A stretch of DNA of 64,000 bases. Source: DDH964 sp963763205 (GTDB lineage: Bacteria > Desulfobacterota > Desulfuromonadia > Desulfuromonadales > DDH964). Of this stretch, positions 18,834-26,741 are shown piece by piece (the stretch's first letter is position 1; the number at the start of each line of letters is the position of its first letter). The position numbers and the translations under genes are program-made. The notes beneath the pieces are model-generated. The model had not been told where the DNA came from and searched no databases. It was given only the letters and a program-made list of their open reading frames with translations. The stretch covers positions 71,270 through 135,269 of the forward strand of contig CAVXNQ010000010.1 in NCBI GenBank assembly GCA_963763205.1, given 5' to 3'.

Positions 18834-21800
18834 ATGATCCCGATCGCGGTCGTGGTTTTCGTTTCGCTGGTCTATCTCGGCCTGCTCTTTGCCGTCGCCT
18901 TCTACGCCGACCGGCAGCGCCGGGCCGGCCGGAGCCTGGTGTCCAATCCGCACGTCTATGCCTTGTCGCTGGCGGTCTATTTCACCTCCTGGACCTTCTA
19001 CGGCAGCGCCGGCCGGGCCGCCACCGTCGGGCTGGACTTCATGCCCACCGATCTGGCGCCGACCCTGATGGCCTTCACCTGGTGGTTCCTGCTGCGCAAG
19101 ATCGTGCGCATCAGCAAGGAGCAGAACATCACCTCCATCGCCGACTTCATCTCCAGCCGCTACGGTAAGGCGACCTCCCTGGGGGCCATCGTCACCATCT
19201 TCACCGTGGTCGGCATCATGCCCTATATCGCCCTGCAACTGAAGGCGGTGGCTCACACCTTCGATCTGCTGACCCGTCATCCCGCCGCTGCGGCAGGGGC
19301 GGCCGCGATCCCGGGATTCCACCCCCAGTTCGACTATGCCTTCTACGTGGCCCTGATCCTGGGGGTGTTCGGCGTCCTGTTCGGCGCCCGGCGCCTGGTC
19401 GCCGCCGAGCGCCACGAAGGGCTGGTGGCAGCCATTGCCGTCGAGGCGGTGGTCAAGCTCGCCGCCTTTTTGGCGGTCGGCCTGTTCGTGACCTACGGAC
19501 TGTTCGACGGCATGGGCGACATCTATGCCCGCTTTGCCGCAAGCTTTCCCGAGCGGATGGATCTGCTGCGGCTCGGTACCGAGCAGATCCCCCATTCCTC
19601 CTGGTTCACCCTCATCGTTCTCTCCATGCTGGCGTTCATGGTCCTGCCCCGCCAGTTCCACATCATGGTCATCGAAAACTCCGACGAAGACCACATTCGC
19701 AGTGCCATGTGGCGGTTTCCGGCCTACTCCTTCCTGATCAACGTCTTCGTCATCCCTATCGCCCTGGGAGGCCTGCTCTACACCGGCGGCGATACCGCAG
19801 GTGCCGACTTTTTCGTCCTCCATCTCCCCCTCCAGACGGGGCACCCCTGGCTGGCCCTGCTGGTCTTCGTCGGGGGCTTCTCGGCCGCCGCCGGGATGGT
19901 GATGGTCTCCTCGGTGACGCTGGCGACGATGATCCTCAACCACCTGCTGATGCCGCTGTTGCTGCGCTTCGAATTCGGCCGCATGGCCGGGTTACTGCTC
20001 AACCTCAAGCGCCTGGCCATCTTCGGGGTCATCTTCCTCGGCTACGCCTACTACCGGTTGTTCGGGGAATCCTACGCCCTGGTCAACATCGGCCTGGTGT
20101 CCTTCGTCGCCGCGGCCCAGTTTGCGCCCGCCTTCTTCGGCGGTCTCTACTGGAAGAGGGCCAACCTCAAGGGAGCCGTGACCGGGCTGACCCTCGGCTT
20201 CGTCGTCTGGTTCTACACCCTGATGATTCCCTCCTTCGTCCGTTCGGGCTGGCTGCCCGAGACCATTCTGCAGCACGGACCGTGGGGGATCGAACTCCTT
20301 CGGCCCCTGCAGCTCTTCGGTTTGACCGGTCTCGACCCCTGGGGACAGGCCCTCTTCTGGACCCTGCTGGTCAACGGCGGCGCGTTTCTCACCCTTTCCC
20401 TTCTGACCCGCGCCAACGCCGGGGAGCGGGAACAGGCGGCAAAGTTCGTCGAGGTCTTCTCGCCGGGGGCGCAGGAGCGCGGGCTGCAGCGGATCAGCAA
20501 GGCGCCGACGGTCATGGAGTTCGTCGAGTTGATGGCCAAGTTCATCGGCGACCAACCGGCCCGTGCCGCCATCGCCGGGTACCTCGGGGACGTCGATATC
20601 GACGCGCGGGGGAGCCTGTCGGAATTCGAACTTCCCGATTTGAAGCGTTTCGCCGAACGGACCCTCGCCGGTTCGGTCGGCGCCGCCCCGGCCCGGGTCA
20701 TCGTCGACAGCTACCTGGCCACCCGGGGCAGCACCATGGAGGATGTCTTCGACATCTTCGGCTCGGTCACCATCAGCCGGCGGGCGGGGCGTGAGCAGCT
20801 GGGGGTGCTGCACGAGGTGACCCGGATCGTCGCCAGCGGCGCCGATCTCGACCGCATCCTGGAGCGGATCCTGGAGCTCTTCCGGCAGCAGTTCAAATTT
20901 GACCTGTGCATCATCCGTCTGCTCGACGAGGAGCGGCGGGTGTTGCGGGTGCGCCAGCAGCAGGGGATGAGTTGGGAGCACCTGGAGGAGTCGGAACGGG
21001 CGCTCGACGAGGAGACCTATGTCGGCGAGGCGTTCGTCACCAACCGCGTGGTCGCCGTGAACGACACCGACCTGCTGGACAAGGAGGCGCCGGCGGCGAT
21101 CATCCGCCGGGAGGGGATCTGTTCCTTTGCCCACGCGCCGATCACGGTGGAGGGGGAGCCGATCGGCGTGCTCTCGGCCTTTTCCCGCTCGGCCAAGGGG
21201 ATCTTCACCGAGGAGTTCACCGACCTCTTCCGCAGCCTGGCCGGTCAGGTCGGCGTCGCCTGGCGCAATGCGCGGCAGACAGAGAAGCTTATCCGCGCCC
21301 GGGAAAAAGAGCGGGAACTGGAAATCGCCCGGGCCATCCAGTCCAGCCTGCTGCCGGCCCGGGTACCGCAGCTGGCCGGCCTGTCCCTGGCCGCCACCTG
21401 CATCCCGGCCCGGGAGGTGGGGGGAGATTATTACGACTTTCTGCCGCGCGGCGCGGACCGGCTCGATCTGCTGATCGCCGACGTCTCCGGCCACAACGTC
21501 GGGGCGGCGCTGATCATGACCGAGGCCCGGACCTTCATCCGCTCCCACTTCGAGATGCTCGCCACACCGCAACAGACGACGACCGCCCTGAACCGTTTTC
21601 TCTACGAGGATCTGAGCCGGGCGGAGCTCTTCATCTCCTGCTTCTACCTGAGCTACCGGCCCCGCAGCCGCCGGCTGCGTTTCGCCAACGCCGGACACAA
21701 CCTGCCGCTGCTTTGGCGCTCGGAAACCGCAGGACTGGAACGCCTCGACGCCGAGGGACTCATCCTCGGGGTGCGGCCGGAGGTCGCCTTCGAGGAACGG

Positions 21801-22040
21801 GAGCTGCAGCTGAATGCCGGGGATGTGCTGCTGCTGTATACCGACGGCATCACCGAGGCCGAGAACGCCGGGGGGGAATTTTTCGGCGAGGAGCGGCTGG
21901 CGGCGCTTTTGGCGGAGCTGCACGGCGCGTCGCCGGCGGGGACGGTCGAGGCGATCCTGGCCGCGGTGCACGGCTTTGCCGGGACCGAGAGCTTGAACGA
22001 CGACGCAACCCTGGTGGTGATGCGGGTCGATGAGACCTGA
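18834..22040 (+). CDS. SSF-type transporter domain fused to GAF and PP2C (SpoIIE/RsbU) phosphatase
   Basis: 1068 residues. Residues 1 to about 520 form a solute:sodium symporter-like domain with about 13 membrane segments, beginning as in CbrA/PutP-type sensors (FTSWTFYGSAG, QNITSIADFISSRYGK). About 535-620 resembles the STAC linker of transporter-sensor proteins. A GAF domain follows (about 650-820) and a PP2C domain of the SpoIIE/RsbU type (about 830-1068) with metal motifs VGGDYYDF, IADVSGH and LNDDATL. Together they suggest a membrane sensor that converts solute binding or transport into dephosphorylation of an anti-anti-sigma factor or similar; no such partner is adjacent. ATG 18834 is 5 nt after GGAAAGGG; GTG 18828 overlaps that box. 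Confidence 0.88.
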   Translation: MIPIAVVVFVSLVYLGLLFAVAFYADRQRRAGRSLVSNPHVYALSLAVYFTSWTFYGSAGRAATVGLDFMPTDLAPTLMAFTWWFLLRKIVRISKEQNITSIADFISSRYGKATSLGAIVTIFTVVGIMPYIALQLKAVAHTFDLLTRHPAAAAGAAAIPGFHPQFDYAFYVALILGVFGVLFGARRLVAAERHEGLVAAIAVEAVVKLAAFLAVGLFVTYGLFDGMGDIYARFAASFPERMDLLRLGTEQIPHSSWFTLIVLSMLAFMVLPRQFHIMVIENSDEDHIRSAMWRFPAYSFLINVFVIPIALGGLLYTGGDTAGADFFVLHLPLQTGHPWLALLVFVGGFSAAAGMVMVSSVTLATMILNHLLMPLLLRFEFGRMAGLLLNLKRLAIFGVIFLGYAYYRLFGESYALVNIGLVSFVAAAQFAPAFFGGLYWKRANLKGAVTGLTLGFVVWFYTLMIPSFVRSGWLPETILQHGPWGIELLRPLQLFGLTGLDPWGQALFWTLLVNGGAFLTLSLLTRANAGEREQAAKFVEVFSPGAQERGLQRISKAPTVMEFVELMAKFIGDQPARAAIAGYLGDVDIDARGSLSEFELPDLKRFAERTLAGSVGAAPARVIVDSYLATRGSTMEDVFDIFGSVTISRRAGREQLGVLHEVTRIVASGADLDRILERILELFRQQFKFDLCIIRLLDEERRVLRVRQQQGMSWEHLEESERALDEETYVGEAFVTNRVVAVNDTDLLDKEAPAAIIRREGICSFAHAPITVEGEPIGVLSAFSRSAKGIFTEEFTDLFRSLAGQVGVAWRNARQTEKLIRAREKERELEIARAIQSSLLPARVPQLAGLSLAATCIPAREVGGDYYDFLPRGADRLDLLIADVSGHNVGAALIMTEARTFIRSHFEMLATPQQTTTALNRFLYEDLSRAELFISCFYLSYRPRSRRLRFANAGHNLPLLWRSETAGLERLDAEGLILGVRPEVAFEERELQLNAGDVLLLYTDGITEAENAGGEFFGEERLAALLAELHGASPAGTVEAILAAVHGFAGTESLNDDATLVVMRVDET

Positions 22041-22067
22041 AAAAAGGCCCGGAGACATCTCCGGGCC
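22041..22067 (-). terminator. Intrinsic terminator of the aminotransferase transcript
   Basis: GGCCCGGAGA-CA-TCTCCGGGCC is a perfect hairpin. Read on the minus strand it is followed by six Ts, so it ends the minus-strand operon that runs from 24030; it may also attenuate the plus-strand gene. Confidence 0.75.
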
Positions 22068-22091
22068 ACTGTCGGACTTGGTTCAGTTATC

Positions 22092-22373
22092 TTACGGTCC
22101 CGGCCTGGCCCGCTCCAGGTGGACGCAGCGGCGGGGACTCCACTGTGCCGAATCGACGATCCGCGGGACGGTGGCCTGGCGGATTTGCGGGTGATCGCGG
22201 CCCGCCGGGATCGGCTCACTCAATTCGACCTCGACGGCCACCGGATCGAGGCGCCGGATTTCCCCCCGCCCGGAAAAGCTGCGGCCAAAGGCGGTCCAAA
22301 AGACTTTGACTCTGGCGCCGACGGCCAGCTCCCGGTCTTCGCGGTTCAGCAGCAGGTGGGGGTCCATTTCCAT
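22092..22373 (-). CDS. Hypothetical protein, small, basic and polar
   Basis: 93 residues, not recognised. It contains GARVKVFWTAFGRSFSGRGEIRRLDPVAVEVEL, which could be one small beta-barrel (PilZ- or SH3-like) because of its alternating strand pattern. ATG 22373 has GAGGGA 9 nt upstream. It is the last gene of the minus-strand transcript that starts with the aminotransferase, 25 nt after the TIGR04076 gene and just before a terminator. Confidence 0.55.
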   Translation of the reverse strand: MEMDPHLLLNREDRELAVGARVKVFWTAFGRSFSGRGEIRRLDPVAVEVELSEPIPAGRDHPQIRQATVPRIVDSAQWSPRRCVHLERARPGP

Positions 22374-22397
22374 GGGCAATCCCTCGGATGCGGAGGA

Positions 22398-22682
22398 TCA
22401 GCTACGGGTTCCGGGCGGGCAGGCGATGACGGCGAACTCCACCAGCTTGTCCGGACAGCTGACCCGGTAGCCGCCGGCGTAGCCCATGGCCGGCGATTCG
22501 ATGCCGAAACGCGCGGTCATCACCCAGGGATAGATTCCCGCCAGGGCCGTCACGCAGACCGGAGCCGACTTTCGGTAATCGATCAAGGCTCCATCGAGGT
22601 AAACGGTGGCCCCCTCCGGCATCAGGGGACAACCGGATGCGGTGACGACGATTTTCACCCTGTGGTCCGGATTCACTTGCAT
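22398..22682 (-). CDS. TIGR04076 family protein
   Basis: 94 residues. The pattern of a first strand VKIVVTASGCP, a central ALAGIYPWVMTARFG and a late CPDKLVEFAVI matches the small TIGR04076 family of unknown function, in which Cys residues and the YP.....RFG element are conserved. ATG 22682 has GGGAGGAA 5 nt upstream, and the gene starts 19 nt after the aminotransferase stop, so it is co-transcribed with it. Its partners are unknown; a role beside an amine-degrading enzyme is only context. Confidence 0.6.
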   Translation of the reverse strand: MQVNPDHRVKIVVTASGCPLMPEGATVYLDGALIDYRKSAPVCVTALAGIYPWVMTARFGIESPAMGYAGGYRVSCPDKLVEFAVIACPPGTRS

Positions 22683-22701
22683 CAATTCCTCCCGGCCGCC
22701 T

Positions 22702-24030
22702 TCAAGAGGCTGCCCTCCTGGTCGCTCCCTGGGCCACTTCCAGCAGCGATTCCTCAAGGATCGCCAGGCCCCGATCCAATTCCTCGTCCCCGATCATCAG
22801 GGGCATCAGGACCCGCAGGACGTTGCCGAAGTTGCCGCAAGCGATCAGCACCAGCCCCTTTTCGTAGCAGAGCCGGGTGATCTGCTTGGCCTCTTCGGTG
22901 GCCGGCTCCCGGGTCTCCCGGTCGCGCACCAGTTCCAGGGCGAGCATCGGTCCCTTGCCGCGCACCTCGCCGATCAGCTCATGTTCAGCCTGCATCGTCT
23001 CGAGCCGGGCCTTGAGGAAGGTGCCCAGCCGCTCGGCCTGCTGCAGCAGTCCGTCCTCCACCAGGACCTCCAGCACCGCCTGCGCCGCCCGGATTGCCAG
23101 GGGATTGCCGCCGTAGGTGCTCCCCAGACCCCCGGGGTGCGGCTTGCTCATGATCTCGCTGCGGCCGGTCACCGCGCTCAGGGGCAGCCCTCCGGCGAGG
23201 CTCTTGGCCGTGGTGATCAGGTCGGGGGCCACGCCCCAGTGGTCGATGGCAAAGAGTTTTCCGGTCCGGCCCATTCCGGACTGCACCTCGTCGACGATCA
23301 GCAGGATGCCGTGCTTCTGGCAGATTCGCTGCAATTTGGGGAAATAGTCGGGCGGCGGAGTGACGAAGCCGCCCTCCCCCTGGATCGGTTCGGCGATGAC
23401 GGCCGCCACCTGTTCGGCGGCCACCTGATTGATGAAGAATTCCTCCAGATGGTCGGCGCAGGCGGTCTTGCACGCCGGGTGCTTGAGGCCCCATGGGCAG
23501 CGATAGCAATAGGCATAGGGCATACGATAGGTTTCGGGGGCGAAGGGACCGAACCGGAACTTGTAGGGCTTGACTTTGCTGGTCAAAGTCATGCCCAGGT
23601 TGGTGCGGCCATGAAAGGCATTTTCGAAAGCGATGAGGGCCGGCCTTCCGGTAGCGTAGCGGGCGATCTTAGCCGCGTTTTCCACCGCCTCGGCGCCGGA
23701 GTTGAGAAACATGGTCATCTTCGCGAAGCTTCCCGGCGCCAGTTCGTTGAGCCGGGCGGCCAGTTCGATGTAGGGCGCATAGGGGGCGATGTGAAAGCAG
23801 GTGTGGAGATACCGATCGGCCTGGTCCTTGATGGCGGCGACCACCTTGGGATGACAGTGGCCGACGTTGTTGACGCCTATGCCCCCGGCAAAGTCGATCA
23901 ACTCCCTGCCGTCGGCATCGATCATGATGGCGCCCTGGGCCCGGACGACAAACGATGGGGTCGAAGTCGCCAGACCGGGGGGGACATGCTGGTTGCGAAG
24001 TTCCATCCATTCGGCGCTGGTCTTTTTCAT
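22702..24030 (-). CDS. Class III aminotransferase (GabT/DavT-like omega-amino acid transaminase)
   Basis: 442 residues with the full PLP fold type I pattern. FAGGIGVNNVGHCHPKVV near residue 47, the PLP-phosphate motif NSGAEAVENA near 105, the Asp in LLIVDEVQSGMGRTG near 240 and the Schiff-base Lys in ITTAKSLAGGLP near 266 are present. GabT and DavT of this branch move the terminal amine of 4-aminobutyrate or 5-aminovalerate to 2-oxoglutarate. The nearby glutaryl-CoA dehydrogenase and CoA-transferase favour 5-aminovalerate (inference). ATG 24030 has AGGAGG at good spacing. It is divergent from a PAS-sigma54 activator that probably controls it. Confidence 0.85.
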   Translation of the reverse strand: MKKTSAEWMELRNQHVPPGLATSTPSFVVRAQGAIMIDADGRELIDFAGGIGVNNVGHCHPKVVAAIKDQADRYLHTCFHIAPYAPYIELAARLNELAPGSFAKMTMFLNSGAEAVENAAKIARYATGRPALIAFENAFHGRTNLGMTLTSKVKPYKFRFGPFAPETYRMPYAYCYRCPWGLKHPACKTACADHLEEFFINQVAAEQVAAVIAEPIQGEGGFVTPPPDYFPKLQRICQKHGILLIVDEVQSGMGRTGKLFAIDHWGVAPDLITTAKSLAGGLPLSAVTGRSEIMSKPHPGGLGSTYGGNPLAIRAAQAVLEVLVEDGLLQQAERLGTFLKARLETMQAEHELIGEVRGKGPMLALELVRDRETREPATEEAKQITRLCYEKGLVLIACGNFGNVLRVLMPLMIGDEELDRGLAILEESLLEVAQGATRRAAS

Positions 24031-24071
24031 GGGGCGAAGTCCTCCTGTGGCTAGGTTGGCGGTTGCAAAGG

Positions 24072-24086
24072 GCAAGTAAGATTCCC
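24072..24086 (-). promoter_or_regulatory. Weak -24/-12 promoter candidate of the aminotransferase
   Basis: On the minus strand GGGAAT-CTTAC-TTGC has the invariant GG and GC and a perfect TTGC but a poor -24 block. The predicted start would be about 31 nt before ATG 24030, which fits well. Confidence 0.3.
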
Positions 24087-24090
24087 GGGT

Positions 24091-24112
24091 CATCCTTCCG
24101 GAGGGAAGGATG
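24091..24112. repeat. Palindrome upstream of the aminotransferase
   Basis: CATCCTTCC and GGAAGGATG form 9-bp perfect arms around GGAG, directly upstream of the promoter candidate at 24072-24086. It may be an operator or an mRNA hairpin if a promoter lies further upstream. Confidence 0.4.
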
Positions 24113-24424
24113 GAGCGATGGGTCGCGAAAAGAGGGGTCCAACAGCTACTTCCCTGACTAATCAAAGACCGTACCAACGCGACGATCTGGAATAATCTGC
24201 TGAAAAAACAGCGGGTTGGGATTGTGCCAGAGGGGATGGCTGGAGAAGATGGGTTTCGGGGCGGGAATTTTCCGCTTGAAAAGATTCCGATTTGCATGTT
24301 TGATGTTGTTATGCATAATGGGAGTTAAGCGCCATTCAAACAAGTCCCCCGAAAGATGTTTTTTTCCCGCTCTCCGGTCCGCCCGCTTGCGCGGCAGCGG
24401 ACTCGAGCAACGATGGGAGGTTCC

Positions 24425-26200
24425 GTGTCGCGACTCACCTACAACAGTCTTATCCGGCCCGTTGATTCCCTCTTTTCCGCCCTCAGCGAACAGGCCCAAG
24501 CGCTGTTTGAGGGGGCCAACGAAGGGCTGTTGGCCCTCGACGCCGACGGTGTCGCCCTCCTCGCCAACCGCGTCGCCAGGGACAAGCTGGGCATCCCCTC
24601 CGGCACCGCCTTGCCGAAGCGGATGCCGGAATTGTGGGGGCGAATCGCCGCCATCCGGCCCGGGGACCAGCGCCGCCTGGAGGTCCCGGTCGAGGTGGAT
24701 GGCCGCCAGTATCTGGTGCGGATCAGCCCGGTCCTGGTCGAGGGGGAGCTGGCGGGATGGGCCTGCATTTTTGAGGAAAGCGGCAAGACGGCCACGGTGG
24801 AGGCCATGGCCGAGGAGATGCGGGCCTACCAGGACCTGACCAGGGAGTTGGACGCCATCATCGACTCCTCGTCGGACGGCCTCTGGATCTGCGATGCCGA
24901 AGCCAAGGTCATCCGCATCAACCGCGCCTCCGAACGCATCAACTCCATCAAGGCGGAGGAGGTGGTGGGACGGACCATGACCGAGCTGGTGGCGCAAGGT
25001 TTCGTGGATCGCTCGGTGACCGCCCAGGTCCTCGAAACCGGCAAGGTGGTCGACATGCTGCAGCAGCGGGGGGACCGCAAGCTGATCCTGACCGGGACCC
25101 CCGTCTGCGACGCCCACGGCAAGCTGATCCGGGTCGTGGTGAGCGAGCGGGACATCACCGAAATCGATACCCTGCAGCGCACCCTGGAGGAGCAGGAGGC
25201 GATCAAGGACCAGTTCCGGAACCAGATGCTGGAGATGCAGCAGATGGTCATCGAGTCCCGTCGGGTCATTGCCAAAAGTCCCTGCATGATCAAGGCGTTG
25301 CGTCAGGCCCTGAAAGTTGGCGGGGCCAATTCGTCGGTTCTGATCCTCGGCGAGTCGGGGGTCGGCAAGGGGTTGATTGCCGACTTGATTCACAAGAACT
25401 CCAGCCGGGCCGAAATGCCGATGATCAAGATCAACTGTGGCGCCATTCCGGAGTCGCTCATCGAATCGGAGCTGTTCGGGTACGAGAAGGGCGCCTTTAC
25501 CGGTGCGCAGACGAGCAAGCCCGGGCACCTGGAGACGGCCGACGGCGGTATCGTGTTTTTGGACGAAATCGCCGAATTGCCGCTCCCCTCCCAAGTCAAG
25601 TTGCTGCGCTTTCTGGAAGACGGACGCATCCTGCGGCTGGGCGGCACCAAGCCCCGCACCGTCGATGTCCGGGTCCTCGCCGCCACCCACCGCAACCTCG
25701 AGGAAATGATCGAGGCCGGCAAGTTCCGCCTCGACCTCTTCTACCGCCTGAACGTCATTCCCCTCTATGTTCCGGCGGTTCGGGAACGCCGGGACTGCAT
25801 TCCGGCGCTGCTCCACTACTACATCGATTATTTCGCCAGCAAGAGCGGGACCCGCAAGCGTCTGACCCGGGCGGCCTCCGACGCGCTTTTGAACTACCGG
25901 TTTCCCGGCAATGTCCGCGAACTGATGAACATCTGCGAGCGGCTGGTGGTGATGACGGATACCGAGTTGATCGACCTGCAGGATCTTCCCAGCCACATAG
26001 CCAACCAGGCCCAGGATGCGTTGCTGGCGGCGGGCGATTGGCCGGAAGCAATGACCCTGCAGCAGATCCTGGACAGCGTGGAGCGTTCGGTGCTGGAGCG
26101 AGCCGCGGAAAAGTTCGGAACCCAGTACAAGATAGCGAAAATGCTGGGGGTCAACCAATCGACCATCGCCCGGAAGTTGAAGAAGTTCGGCATCGGCTGA
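24425..26200 (+). CDS. PAS-PAS sigma54 activator, divergent from the aminotransferase
   Basis: 591 residues. Two PAS-type sensory regions (about 20-130 and 140-245) are joined by a coiled coil to the AAA+ domain with Walker A GESGVGKG, the GAFTGA loop and Walker B GGIVFLDEIAELP, then an HTH (YKIAKMLGVNQSTIARKLKK). No receiver is present, so it senses a small molecule directly. GTG 24425 is preferred over upstream ATGs because GGGAGG lies 4 nt before it. It sits between the aminotransferase and the glutamate dehydrogenase operon, both with -24/-12 promoters, and is their likeliest activator. Confidence 0.9.
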   Translation: MSRLTYNSLIRPVDSLFSALSEQAQALFEGANEGLLALDADGVALLANRVARDKLGIPSGTALPKRMPELWGRIAAIRPGDQRRLEVPVEVDGRQYLVRISPVLVEGELAGWACIFEESGKTATVEAMAEEMRAYQDLTRELDAIIDSSSDGLWICDAEAKVIRINRASERINSIKAEEVVGRTMTELVAQGFVDRSVTAQVLETGKVVDMLQQRGDRKLILTGTPVCDAHGKLIRVVVSERDITEIDTLQRTLEEQEAIKDQFRNQMLEMQQMVIESRRVIAKSPCMIKALRQALKVGGANSSVLILGESGVGKGLIADLIHKNSSRAEMPMIKINCGAIPESLIESELFGYEKGAFTGAQTSKPGHLETADGGIVFLDEIAELPLPSQVKLLRFLEDGRILRLGGTKPRTVDVRVLAATHRNLEEMIEAGKFRLDLFYRLNVIPLYVPAVRERRDCIPALLHYYIDYFASKSGTRKRLTRAASDALLNYRFPGNVRELMNICERLVVMTDTELIDLQDLPSHIANQAQDALLAAGDWPEAMTLQQILDSVERSVLERAAEKFGTQYKIAKMLGVNQSTIARKLKKFGIG

Positions 26201-26291
26201 AGGGGGCGCGGACCTTCATGCATTGGCGCATCAAAAGCCCGACTCGGTCCGGCTCCGCCGCAGCCTTTTCCTGCTGAAGAGGGTCTTCGTC

Positions 26292-26316
26292 GCCCCGGGT
26301 CTTTATCTCCCGGGGC
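26292..26316. terminator. GC hairpin downstream of the activator gene
   Basis: GCCCCGGG (26292-26299) pairs with CCCGGGGC (26309-26316) around a 9-nt loop. No T-run follows, so it is at best a helper to the terminator at 26374. Confidence 0.35.
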
Positions 26317-26373
26317 TTCCCCCCGGCCGCGATCTTGACCAACAAATCGAGTACTTACGGTAAGATGGAATTT

Positions 26374-26411
26374 TTGGGCCGGGCTCTCTTGGCAGAGCCC
26401 GGCCCAATTTT
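26374..26411. terminator. Strong intrinsic terminator
   Basis: TTGGGCCGGGCTCT pairs with AGAGCCCGGCCCAA and is followed by TTTTC; the minus strand also carries a short T-run. It closes the sigma54 activator transcript and insulates the glutamate dehydrogenase promoter. Confidence 0.8.
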
Positions 26412-26598
26412 CTTTTGCCGTTCCTCCAAAGCCAGCCCTTCGGATAAAAGCTTCTGAAAACATTGCAGAATTTCCGGTTTCTCCCGCCCCGAAAGATCGT
26501 TTTCCCCGCCGGGAATCGTCTCTACCAACGTTTCTATTCGAAAGAAATATCAAACAAAAACGGATAGATATGTCGCCATCCAGGACTAGAACGGCATT

Positions 26599-26613
26599 TG
26601 GCATCCTCCTTGC
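26599..26613 (+). promoter_or_regulatory. sigma54 (-24/-12) promoter of the glutamate dehydrogenase operon
   Basis: TGGCAT-CCTCC-TTGC differs from the consensus at one position and keeps GG/GC spacing. The predicted start near 26625 leaves a leader of about 115 nt before ATG 26742. Confidence 0.7.
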
Positions 26614-26741
26614 TCAATTGGGGGATATCCAGGCCAGAGGGTCCTGACGGAACATCGGCAGGCATAGCCCTCGACAAGGTGGAAGTGACCTGGAGATCCG
26701 ACGGCCATTCGCCTTTCGTTCGATCCGACCAAGGAGATGAC

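Noticed and set aside
24211..24230. TGGCACAATCCCAACC on the minus strand as a sigma54 promoter for the aminotransferase
   Set aside because: A perfect -24 block is present but no GC occurs at the -12 position with correct spacing.
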